A stretch of 6,569 bases of DNA. Origin: Fimbriimonadaceae bacterium (lineage in GTDB: Bacteria > Armatimonadota > Fimbriimonadia > Fimbriimonadales > Fimbriimonadaceae). How positions within the stretch are numbered: position 1 is the stretch's first letter; the number at the start of each line of letters is the position of its first letter. The position numbers and the translations under genes are program-made. The DNA is taken from NCBI GenBank assembly GCA_019694835.1, contig JAIBBE010000062.1, positions 1 to 6,569 on the forward strand, read 5' to 3'. Below are positions 1-6,442 of the stretch, piece after piece. The notes beneath the pieces were generated by a model. The model had not been told where the DNA came from. It saw only the letters and a list, made by a program, of their open reading frames with translations, and ran no database searches.

Positions 1-1264
1 CCTCACGGAGCAGCTGCATTTCGTCGGCCCCGAACACGGGATTGTCCTCGAGAGGCGCCCCTGGGTATCCACGTCCCGTCGCCTCCTCGTAGATCTTGGG
101 TAGGCTGTCCTCGAGCTCGTGCTTTTCGACAACCCAGATGCGTCGGATTTCCTGCAACTCGGGGAGGGAGATCAGCTCGAGCTCGCGCACATGCGCCGGT
201 CCATTCTGTTGGACCCACGTCTGCGCCTCCAACACCCGCCGCAGCCAACGCTCACGCGACGACTGCGTGTACGGCCCCGGAATCGGCCGACCGTTGTGCA
301 GCTGCACCAAACCATTCATCCGACGGAAATCGCGCAGGTGCCGATCGTCCTGGACATCGAGCTCGTCGCGCAGCTCGAGGAGTGGAAGCATCCACTCCTT
401 CTCCTCGTCGTTCTGAATCATCGCCTGCATCGACTTGTCCTTCTCGACGAGCGTGCAGACCCAGCACCCGAAGCGGCTATCACCACAACTCGGGGTACTG
501 CTATCGACCACGAGGGGGCACTCACCGTCAGCGGACGCACCTTGGTACATGGTCAGCAACGACTTGTTCTCGAAGCCCCACGGATTCCCGTACTGCATCA
601 GGAACATCCAGACGTCGTCGTTCGACCAGTCTTCGATCGGCGAGTAGATGAGCGAGTTCGGCAGGCTCGCATTGGGACTGAGCTTGTCCCGAACACGCGC
701 CTGGGCGTGCTTCTCCATGACCCGCGCTCGACTGATGCTCTCCGCCTTGCGGGTACCGAGAACGAGGATGCACTCGCCATTCTCGCGCACCACGCGGCTG
801 ATGAACGCATTCGACGGCTTGATCTTGAGGCGCTCGGTGCACCACCGGAACTTGAGCCGTGGAGCCGGATACCCCTTCCCGATCAGGTTGACCCAGAACG
901 TGTCCTGGAGCTCAGGAGTCAAGCGATTGGGAAGGATGGGTAGGCCCTGGGCACGGGCGGACTCCCGCATCGTGTCGAGCGAGCGCGTCACCCAGGCCGC
1001 AACGACCGGATTCTCGACGAGCGTGTCGGTGCTGATTACCTGCACCGGCTTGGTGCGCTGATCTTCGGACAGCCCCGCCAAGGCGAGCCATACCAGCTGC
1101 AAAGTGGCGGTAGAATCCTTGCCGCCGCTGTATCCAAGCACCCATGGAACCTGGTCGCAGAGGTACAGCGCGCGAATCTCCTCAAGAAGCGCCTCGACGG
1201 TTCGCTTGAGTCCGAGCTCGGCGAACGCCGACGCCTTGCGCTTGGTTGTCTCTGTCGTTGCCAT
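1..1264 (-). CDS. dndC: DndC, phosphorothioation sulfurtransferase (PAPS-reductase-like), 3' end cut by window edge
   Basis: DndC belongs to the PP-loop ATP pyrophosphatase / PAPS reductase family. In the Dnd complex it works with DndD and DndE, using sulfur released by DndA, to replace a non-bridging oxygen of the DNA backbone with sulfur. About 421 codons are visible, read leftward from ATG at 1264-1262 with no stop before the window edge, so the gene is partial. The PP-loop SGGKDS is at residues 46-51, preceded by VPWVLGY. Cysteines at 142 (in RWCTERLK) and at 260, 267 and 270 (CGDSRFGCWVC) are the likely Fe-S cluster ligands known for this family. The motif YSPIEDWSNDDVW is at 207-219. 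The start is chosen because conserved sequence begins by about residue 14 and no other start lies before the PP-loop. GGGGAG sits only 3 nt upstream of the ATG. The first 83 bases overlap the end of dndB, which suggests translational coupling. The gene is absent from a simple closed-ORF scan because it lacks a stop here. Family identity is very secure. Confidence 0.95.
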   Translation of the reverse strand, partial: MATTETTKRKASAFAELGLKRTVEALLEEIRALYLCDQVPWVLGYSGGKDSTATLQLVWLALAGLSEDQRTKPVQVISTDTLVENPVVAAWVTRSLDTMRESARAQGLPILPNRLTPELQDTFWVNLIGKGYPAPRLKFRWCTERLKIKPSNAFISRVVRENGECILVLGTRKAESISRARVMEKHAQARVRDKLSPNASLPNSLIYSPIEDWSNDDVWMFLMQYGNPWGFENKSLLTMYQGASADGECPLVVDSSTPSCGDSRFGCWVCTLVEKDKSMQAMIQNDEEKEWMLPLLELRDELDVQDDRHLRDFRRMNGLVQLHNGRPIPGPYTQSSRERWLRRVLEAQTWVQQNGPAHVRELELISLPELQEIRRIWVVEKHELEDSLPKIYEEATGRGYPGAPLEDNPVFGADEMQLLRE

Positions 1265-2351
1265 GGTCTCCCCGAACGTATGCGTCTTCGATGCGCTGCT
1301 CCTCGGGCGTGAGGGATAGCCCGAGATGCTGCTTGATCAGATTGGTCGCCAGTTGGACGTTGGTCGTGCTCTTCGAAACCTTGCCCCCGACCAGTGCGCG
1401 CCCCTCCCACTGCTTCGCATTCGAACGCGACCAGTCGATCTGCCGAAGCTTCTTCAGGCTCTTGCGCCAGGTATTCGGCTGGTCGCGGAGCAAGTTGTTC
1501 CCGACCCGACCAAGCGCCTGGAGGATGATGCCGTGGGAGTGCAGGAGGTCGCGCCGGACCGCCGCGGCGCCGACCTGCCGCGCGTGGACCTGCTGCCACT
1601 CGGGGAACTGCTTGGAGACCTCGTCCCAGTACTCCTTGACCTCGTCCCGCAGCTCCTCGGGCGCGAGCCCATCGCGCCTCGCGACGAGGGCGCTCGTCGC
1701 CGAATAGAGGGCGCTCAGGGTGAACAGCTTCCTTGATCGTGGAGAGAGCGTGCTCCGCTCCATCTCCGTCAGGTCCTTGAAGAGTGGCAGCTTGAGCACC
1801 GACAGCTTCGTCAGTCGCCCTTCGTCATCCCGCTGGTCGTACAGCACGCCGATCGACGTCGACGGGCGAACCGCGTGACGGTTCAAGTCCGCGAACATTT
1901 GCTGGCATCGCCCGAGTCCCTGGTCCAGGAAGAAGACGACCGCAATGCTCTCGTCGGCGATGTCCGGGTTTTCCCGCATCGCATGCTCGATCGCGGCCCT
2001 ACGGTGCTGCCCGTCGTTGATGACGAACCGAGACTCCATGGGGATGTGCAGGAGCCCCACGCGGGATTCGTGTCCACCGGACCCGAGGGATGAGAAACGC
2101 ACCTTCCCATCCACCGACGCCGTGATCGCCGAGAACACGTAGTCGTCTCGGTTCTGGAGGATGTAGCGGGCGATCTCCGGGACCCGGACCTTGTTGAGGA
2201 TTCGCTGTGCCCGAAGCTCGGGAACGAGCTCCTCCTCGTTGAACAGGAAGATCTTGGGGATGAGCCGCATCGGGCACATCGAGACGTAGTATTCCCGTCT
2301 CGCCATGACCCCACGGATCGCTGGAAACACGTACTCGAACGGGGTATCCAT
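1182..2351 (-). CDS. dndB: DndB, DGQHR-domain protein of the phosphorothioation locus
   Basis: The 389-residue product has the hallmark VINDGQHR motif (DGQHR at 113-117) and the second family block FADLNRHAVRPSTSIGVLYD at 153-172. Together with its position directly before dndC and divergent from dndA, this makes it DndB. DndB is not needed for the chemistry of sulfur insertion. In studied systems it acts as a negative regulator of dnd transcription and affects modification frequency. No signal peptide or membrane segment is seen, so it should be cytoplasmic. The start at 2351 has GGGAGG 12 nt upstream, and the N-terminus (YVFPAIRGVMARREYYVSM) looks like family sequence from the beginning. 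Length is near the usual size, but about the last 30 residues, rich in Arg, Asp and Gly, come from the reading frame that overlaps the start of dndC and look unconserved. The gene likely heads the dndB-C(-D-E) operon. The catalytic capacity of the DGQHR fold is not established. Confidence 0.93.
   Translation of the reverse strand: MDTPFEYVFPAIRGVMARREYYVSMCPMRLIPKIFLFNEEELVPELRAQRILNKVRVPEIARYILQNRDDYVFSAITASVDGKVRFSSLGSGGHESRVGLLHIPMESRFVINDGQHRRAAIEHAMRENPDIADESIAVVFFLDQGLGRCQQMFADLNRHAVRPSTSIGVLYDQRDDEGRLTKLSVLKLPLFKDLTEMERSTLSPRSRKLFTLSALYSATSALVARRDGLAPEELRDEVKEYWDEVSKQFPEWQQVHARQVGAAAVRRDLLHSHGIILQALGRVGNNLLRDQPNTWRKSLKKLRQIDWSRSNAKQWEGRALVGGKVSKSTTNVQLATNLIKQHLGLSLTPEEQRIEDAYVRGDHGNDRDNQAQGVGVRRARTQANRRGAS
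1262..1273 (-). promoter_or_regulatory. dndC start and close-spaced ribosome binding site inside dndB
   Basis: On the minus strand GGGGAG (1273-1268) lies 3 nt before the dndC ATG (1264-1262), entirely within the dndB reading frame. The spacing is shorter than usual, and the dndB stop lies 80 nt further downstream. This suggests that ribosomes finishing dndB may influence dndC initiation. The site decides the dndC start, because there is no better start before the PP-loop. Confidence 0.55.
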
Positions 2352-2438
2352 GCGCGTGTGTGACCTCCCGGGGCTGCATTAGTGACTCCACTGCGGCCGT
2401 ACGTCAATACTTTAGCAAACACCCGAGGACGCTTCTAC
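2352..2438. promoter_or_regulatory. divergent dndB/dndA control region with overlapping promoter-like elements
   Basis: This 87 bp gap separates the divergent starts of dndB and dndA. On the minus strand TTGACG (2407-2402) and ACTAAT (2383-2378), 18 bp apart, match the sigma-70 type -35 and -10 boxes at 5 and 4 of 6 bases. On the plus strand GTGACT (2382-2387) and AATACT (2406-2411), also 18 bp apart, match 4 and 4 of 6. The two candidates overlap face to face, so the -35 of one covers the -10 of the other. A short inverted repeat, AGTG-4-CACT, lies at 2381-2392 between the boxes. Because DndB-type proteins are known to repress dnd promoters in some systems, this is the natural place for such control. 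The promoter matches are weak and were read by eye. Confidence 0.4.
2425..2429 (+). promoter_or_regulatory. ribosome binding site deciding the dndA start
   Basis: GAGGA at 2425-2429 is 9 nt before the GTG at 2439. It supports that GTG over the in-frame GTG at 2382, which has no comparable purine-rich site and would add 19 residues not typical of cysteine desulfurases. Confidence 0.6.
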
Positions 2439-3569
2439 GTGACCGTGTACCTGGACTGCGCCGCCACCACGCCAATGGACCCCGTCGTGCGCGAGGTCCT
2501 GCTTCATCACCTTTCGGACGACTTCGGCAACGCGGGCAGCCGCACGCACGAATACGGGCTGAGAGCGAAGCGTGCTGTGGAGCGGGCCCGCGAGCAGGTT
2601 GCCGAATTGGCCGGCGCAAGGCCCGATGAGGTCGTGTTCACCAGCGGCGCCACGGAGAGCAACAACCTGGCGATACAGGGCATCGCCGACTTCGGACGCG
2701 CAAAGAACCGATTGCACGTCCTCGTGAGTGCGATTGAACACAAGGCGGTGCTCGAGCCTGCGCTGCGCCTACGTCAGCAGGGCTTCGACCTCGAGTTGAT
2801 CCCGTGTCGGACGGACGGTGTGGTCGACGTCGAACGCCTTGGCGCCATGTTGCGCGACGACACGCTGCTCGTCTCGGTGATGCACGTGAACAACGAGACG
2901 GGAGTCGAGCAGCCCATCGCTGAGATCGCCAAGCTTCTCGCGGGACACCCGGCGTATTTCCACGTCGACGCGGCGCAAGGTTTCGGCAAGCAACTGGGAC
3001 TCGCCCAGATCACCCGCGTCGACCTCCTCAGCATTAGCGGGCACAAACTCTACGGTCCGTGCGGAATCGGAGCGCTGATCCTTCGTCGACGCCAGCGCTC
3101 CCTCCCGCCGATTTCCGCCCTCTTCGCTGGAGGCGGACAGGAACGAGGGATCCGTCCTGGCACGGTTCCAGTGGCTCTTGCTGCGGCCCTCGGTGCAGCG
3201 TGCCACCAATGCCGCACCGAGCACGAGGCGCGACGGACGCACATCTCGCGCATGCGGGCCGATCTCGAGCGCTGGGCCCTGGGCCAGGACGCGCTCATCG
3301 TCGGCCCCCAAGGCCCCCAAACGACGACCATCCTCGGCCTCATCTTTCCGGACCTCGATTCGGAGTCGGTGATGCTCGCCTGGAAAGACCTGGTCGCGGT
3401 GTCGAACGGCGCGGCGTGCTCCTCGCGCGAGTACGCTACGAGTCACGTTCTAGAAGCAATGGGCGTCCCTGTCAGCCTTCGCAGCAGGTTCGTCAGGCTA
3501 TCGTGGTGTCATATGACGCCACCGCTGCCTCTCGAGGACATGAGCGCGGCGCTCTCTAGCATCCGATAG
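2439..3569 (+). CDS. dndA: DndA, PLP-dependent cysteine desulfurase (IscS/NifS family)
   Basis: DndA converts cysteine to alanine and carries the sulfur as a persulfide. It supplies sulfur for DNA phosphorothioation and for assembling the Fe-S cluster of DndC. With the GTG at 2439 the product is 376 residues and opens with MTVYLDCAATTPMDP, the standard start of the family. An upstream in-frame GTG at 2382 gives 395 residues but adds an atypical leader. Visible motifs are GATESNN (70-76), the cofactor-stacking histidine in AIEHKAV (His101), HVDAAQGFGK with the PLP-contacting Asp177, the PLP lysine in SGHKLYG (Lys203), RPGT (239-242) and the catalytic cysteine in SNGAACSS (Cys327). All key residues are present, so the enzyme should be active. 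It stands alone on its strand, divergent from dndB. Association with dnd rather than general Fe-S assembly is inferred from the neighbours, because housekeeping IscS has the same fold and can replace DndA in some bacteria. Confidence 0.93.
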   Translation: MTVYLDCAATTPMDPVVREVLLHHLSDDFGNAGSRTHEYGLRAKRAVERAREQVAELAGARPDEVVFTSGATESNNLAIQGIADFGRAKNRLHVLVSAIEHKAVLEPALRLRQQGFDLELIPCRTDGVVDVERLGAMLRDDTLLVSVMHVNNETGVEQPIAEIAKLLAGHPAYFHVDAAQGFGKQLGLAQITRVDLLSISGHKLYGPCGIGALILRRRQRSLPPISALFAGGGQERGIRPGTVPVALAAALGAACHQCRTEHEARRTHISRMRADLERWALGQDALIVGPQGPQTTTILGLIFPDLDSESVMLAWKDLVAVSNGAACSSREYATSHVLEAMGVPVSLRSRFVRLSWCHMTPPLPLEDMSAALSSIR

Positions 3570-3576
3570 AGGCCAA

Positions 3577-3602
3577 GAACCTGCCCGAAAGCCTTTAGGT
3601 TC
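3577..3602 (+). terminator. weak hairpin after dndA
   Basis: GAACCT (3577-3582) can pair with AGGTTC (3597-3602) 7 bases past the dndA stop. The stem is only 6 bp, the loop is 14 nt and no uniform T-run follows, so termination here is uncertain. Confidence 0.2.
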
Positions 3603-3797
3603 ATTGCGGGGGCTGCCATGTGCAGACGCCCAAACTGGCACTCCGCCTCGATAGATTCCGCCGCTATCACATAGGACATTCGGAAATCAGAGAACCGACG
3701 CGCGCTCTATCCCTCGCCACGCCAAGCGTCGCGAAGCGTTGAGCCAGTGGCTGGGCCCCATGTAAATGCCAAGTCGGACCGAGAACAGAAACGGAAG

Positions 3798-3841
3798 AAG
3801 CGCGTCGAAAGAAATCAGACCTTCACCTCCTCGACGCGCTT
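3798..3841 (-). terminator. 11-bp inverted repeat, likely terminator of the GIY-YIG/DGQHR operon
   Basis: AAGCGCGTCGA at 3798-3808 is the exact reverse complement of TCGACGCGCTT at 3831-3841, with a 22-nt loop. It begins 9 bases beyond the stop of the large DGQHR gene. On the minus strand the stem is followed by a pyrimidine-rich, T-containing tract (CTTCTTCCGTTTCTGTTC). That fits a factor-independent terminator, though the loop is large and the T-run is interrupted. On the plus strand no T-run follows. It could also work as a general stop between the convergent transcripts. Confidence 0.55.
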
Positions 3842-3850
3842 GCCGGATCT

Positions 3851-5770
3851 TCACGGCGAATTGACCAGATCCATCAGGGCGACGAGACGAGAACGGGCCT
3901 TTTCCTTCTTGGTCTTCTCATCAGTCACGTCTGCACCATAGACGGCGCTTGTATGGAAGGTCTCCAAGAGTTCGCGAACCGCGTCGGGCCCCTCCGGCCA
4001 AAGGGACGCACGCGATTCGGCCTCAAACTGGGCGACCAACTGCTTGCCGGACACAGGTGCGTCGCTCGACTGCAAGTGGATACGCGCATAATGCCAAAGA
4101 AGCAGCATGTAATAGATTCGATTCTCTACCTTCTTGTTTACCTTTATTTTCCCACCAACAGGATTGGTAGCCAAGAAGGCCCAAACCCCGTACTGGCCCT
4201 CACCCGAGAGCGGCGCGCCAACCAGGAGAAGACCACGGGCATCGAGAAGATCAACGGTCTCGATGACACCGTCAATACCACCCAAGCGACTATCGCTTCG
4301 GTTCGCAAATGCAACCAGCCTCGCCAACCGGACCATCGCACGTTGAAAGATGACCTTGAAGCACCAATGTGCCCCCTTGTCTCTTCCTTTCATCTCCTCG
4401 ATTTCCGCCACGTGTCTCTGAATCTGTGTCGCATACCACTGCTCATCGGTGACAAGCTTTTCCGCGCGGATTCGCTGCCGATGATAATCCGTTTGGGCCC
4501 AAAACTTCCCAAAGTCGCCCTCCACTAGATCGTTCTCCTCAGCATACTCGAGGAGCCTTCGATATGGGGCAGGACGAGTCAGAAGCTGAAGAAGCCACGG
4601 CCTATGGTATCTCTCAAACCCCTCGATGGCCGCATTCAGGAAACCATGAGGAAGACGGGACAATGGAATGACCGCATTCTCATGGTCGTCGTCGAGATGC
4701 TCGTTTCGATAGTATTCGATTAGAGTCCTCTGACCGTCACTCAGTTTGCTTCCTGGCGCGAGAGCAAGGTCGACTTGGTCAATGAACTTCTCCACATCCG
4801 CCTTGTCGAGAGGGTCCGTTGGCTCCTTAACTCGAATGACGGACGCAACCAACGAATACAAGTGAGTCAACGAGTTCAGATAGTAGGAAGCGTCAAATCG
4901 AGCGTTCGCGTCTTGCCAACGAACCAGACTCAAGGGAAGGCGCTCAGGATCGCCTTTCGCCGTCTCCTCCGTGATAAGCGTTCGCACACATCGGGCAACT
5001 ACGCTCCAGTCGTCGAGCACAACCTCTCGCGCCTCGTCCACCGGCTTCGCATTCTTGTTCAAGTCAGTGAACAGCTCGCGAGAAATAGCCCGGATCGACG
5101 ACTTCGTGCTGCGACTCCGAAACCCCGCCTCCGGAAGCAAGAGGAGAAAGATAATCGGGATTTTGGTCTGTTGTTCACGGTCGCTAAGAGACTTCGCCCT
5201 GACGCTGTCATAAAATTCTTGAAGCGCGACAAGCCGGTGCTGACCATCAACAGCTACTGCGTGCACCCGGTCAGAGTCCCACCTCAGACGCGCATTGTCA
5301 CCGATCTGTACGTATTGAAGACCGGCAACATTGCAGACGTTTGCTTCGGCATGGCTCCACGCCTCGTCATCGGGATCGCCTGATGTCCATGGAATTGCGG
5401 GAGCATCACCAGCAACCTCGAATGAGTCCCGAATCCGTCCGTGCTCGTCCTTGGGCATGAGCACCACGGTCAGGGCATTGAAAAACTTCAGCTTCGAAGG
5501 ATCCGCCAGATAGCCGCGGACAATCTCATCGCGTACGCGCTCCCGATCCACTTCGCGTTGATAGAGCTCATCGAGATTCCAACGGTTCTCGAGACTCGGT
5601 GGAACCTGCTCGGCGATCTTCAGCTCCTCGATACACCGCATGATTGGCATGGCGGTGGTAAAATACGGAAGAGAGACATCTTCCGACAAAGTATACCCCC
5701 CGCCGAATCCATACAGCGGGCGATTGAACGAGTCTTTCTTCCTGGTACCGGTGATGATCACGGGGGGCAT
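3851..5770 (-). CDS. large DGQHR-domain (DndB-like) protein, 639 residues
   Basis: The N-terminal part is DndB-like. VDGQHRLVALQEF holds the DGQHR motif at 175-179, followed after a long hydrophobic strand (IPIIFLLLLPEAGF, 204-217) by FTDLNKNAKPVDEARE at 234-249. This is the same pair of blocks seen in the dndB product of this window. The protein is about 250 residues longer than DndB, and residues from about 260 to 639 show no domain that I recognise. They look soluble and mostly helical, with many charged residues, and have no membrane segment. DGQHR proteins occur in phosphorothioation and other DNA-modification loci, but a biochemical activity for this long form is not known to me. The ATG at 5770-5768 follows the stop of the GIY-YIG gene by 3 bp, with only a modest GGGTG-type binding site, so the two are probably co-translated. 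Sampled stretches are less GC-rich than the dnd genes, which hints at a separate origin. DGQHR-family assignment is firm and role unknown. Confidence 0.88.
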   Translation of the reverse strand: MPPVIITGTRKKDSFNRPLYGFGGGYTLSEDVSLPYFTTAMPIMRCIEELKIAEQVPPSLENRWNLDELYQREVDRERVRDEIVRGYLADPSKLKFFNALTVVLMPKDEHGRIRDSFEVAGDAPAIPWTSGDPDDEAWSHAEANVCNVAGLQYVQIGDNARLRWDSDRVHAVAVDGQHRLVALQEFYDSVRAKSLSDREQQTKIPIIFLLLLPEAGFRSRSTKSSIRAISRELFTDLNKNAKPVDEAREVVLDDWSVVARCVRTLITEETAKGDPERLPLSLVRWQDANARFDASYYLNSLTHLYSLVASVIRVKEPTDPLDKADVEKFIDQVDLALAPGSKLSDGQRTLIEYYRNEHLDDDHENAVIPLSRLPHGFLNAAIEGFERYHRPWLLQLLTRPAPYRRLLEYAEENDLVEGDFGKFWAQTDYHRQRIRAEKLVTDEQWYATQIQRHVAEIEEMKGRDKGAHWCFKVIFQRAMVRLARLVAFANRSDSRLGGIDGVIETVDLLDARGLLLVGAPLSGEGQYGVWAFLATNPVGGKIKVNKKVENRIYYMLLLWHYARIHLQSSDAPVSGKQLVAQFEAESRASLWPEGPDAVRELLETFHTSAVYGADVTDEKTKKEKARSRLVALMDLVNSP

Positions 5771-5773
5771 GTG

Positions 5774-6442
5774 TCACCCATATCTAATCGTGAACGCTGG
5801 ATGAAAAAGACGCGACAGTACGTCTTCTACAATGGCATTGGAGTCTAGTTCGTCAACAGCAGCATCGGATTCGTCCCCCTCGTCCGGTGGGGCCTCGTCA
5901 TCTCTGAGCGCCGTACTCTCCGTTGTCGACGAAAGGCTTGGCACTGGAACATAGAGCAACGTGCAAGTGTCGATCGCGATCCCGGCGCTGGCAAACCGCG
6001 CGCGGAGTACGCTCTGGGGCGACAAGTGCTGGTCGATTCGATCCCGAATCGAGCCTGCCTTTCCGATGTACAGGGGCCGGGAAAACAGAACCGCGTGTTG
6101 GAGGACTGCGTCGAGGGTCTGGCGAAATTCGGGCTCGCCGGCGATACGGGACAACACTGCCCGTTTGCTGGGACTGAGGGCAGCCTGAGACGACAGCGTG
6201 ACTCGGTGAGTAGGCGCTAGCACTGCGGACCGATCTGCGAAGTGTTTACTTCGGATCATCTGGTCAATGCGGTCTGCGTACGCCTCGGGCTCAAGGCCCT
6301 CCGAACCCAGAGAGATCTTCCGGTACCAGGCGTATATCCCGCCCTCACGCGGCAACCTCGTGAGAACAGTCTCTCGACCACCTGACAGCTCGGAAAGCTC
6401 AAGCAGAACGATTCGTCCGTCGATTATCTGTATCGGGCTCAC
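5774..6442 (-). CDS. GIY-YIG nuclease-like protein with a split motif
   Basis: The 222-residue product contains GGIYAWYRK (GIY at 35-37) and, much later, RPLYIGKAGSIRDRIDQH (YIG at 125-127, with candidate catalytic arginines at 133 and 135). The end, VEDVLSRLFHPAFTIRYG, resembles the closing part of GIY-YIG domains, where a metal-binding glutamate precedes a Pro-aromatic turn. Glu198 or Glu206 could fill that role. In most family members only about ten residues separate GIY from YIG. Here 87 do, and an acidic low-complexity stretch (about 173-200) precedes the last helix. If active, it would cut DNA using a single metal ion. The start is GTG at 6442. An in-frame TGA lies upstream with no other start between, and no clear ribosome binding site is seen. 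It is the first gene of a tight pair with the DGQHR gene. Fold assignment is likely, nuclease activity is inferred, and the target is unknown. Confidence 0.75.
   Translation of the reverse strand: MSPIQIIDGRIVLLELSELSGGRETVLTRLPREGGIYAWYRKISLGSEGLEPEAYADRIDQMIRSKHFADRSAVLAPTHRVTLSSQAALSPSKRAVLSRIAGEPEFRQTLDAVLQHAVLFSRPLYIGKAGSIRDRIDQHLSPQSVLRARFASAGIAIDTCTLLYVPVPSLSSTTESTALRDDEAPPDEGDESDAAVDELDSNAIVEDVLSRLFHPAFTIRYG

Larger units (their letters stand above)
3570..3850. other. non-coding stretch between convergent genes
   Basis: These 281 bases lie between the stops of dndA and the large DGQHR gene. I see no credible gene: the only open frame here (3747-3941, plus) has no family resemblance and runs into the antisense of the next gene. 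Contents are a weak 6-bp stem GAACCT/AGGTTC (3577-3582 with 3597-3602, 14-nt loop) just after dndA, a direct repeat AAGCGT separated by CGCG near 3725-3740, and the strong inverted repeat listed separately. No tRNA-like or insertion-sequence-like structure is apparent. Confidence 0.6.

Noticed and set aside
119..943. 274-codon open frame on the plus strand
   Set aside because: It is fully antisense to dndC, whose motifs are unmistakable. Its translation is rich in Arg, Leu and Pro with no family features, as expected from the opposite strand of GC-rich coding DNA.
1036..1599. 187-codon open frame on the minus strand overlapping dndB and dndC
   Set aside because: It is an out-of-frame shadow of dndB and dndC with low-complexity Arg/Ala/Ser composition.
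2382..2438. upstream GTG start for dndA giving 395 residues
   Set aside because: The added 19 residues are not typical of cysteine desulfurases, no good ribosome binding site precedes it, and the GTG overlaps a candidate -35 box. The GTG at 2439 has GAGGA at good spacing.
3725..3740. AAGCGT direct repeat, considered as an attachment site or CRISPR-like repeat
   Set aside because: There are only two 6-bp copies, with no matching copy elsewhere noticed, no integrase and no regular spacing.
3747..3941. 64-codon open frame on the plus strand in the intergenic gap
   Set aside because: It spans the terminator-like repeat and the end of the opposing gene, and the translation is charged and featureless.
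3953..4528. 191-codon open frame on the plus strand
   Set aside because: It is antisense to the DGQHR gene, which has recognised motifs, and shows no domain of its own.
4775..5383. 202-codon open frame on the plus strand
   Set aside because: It is antisense to the DGQHR gene, including its DGQHR motif region, with no supporting features.
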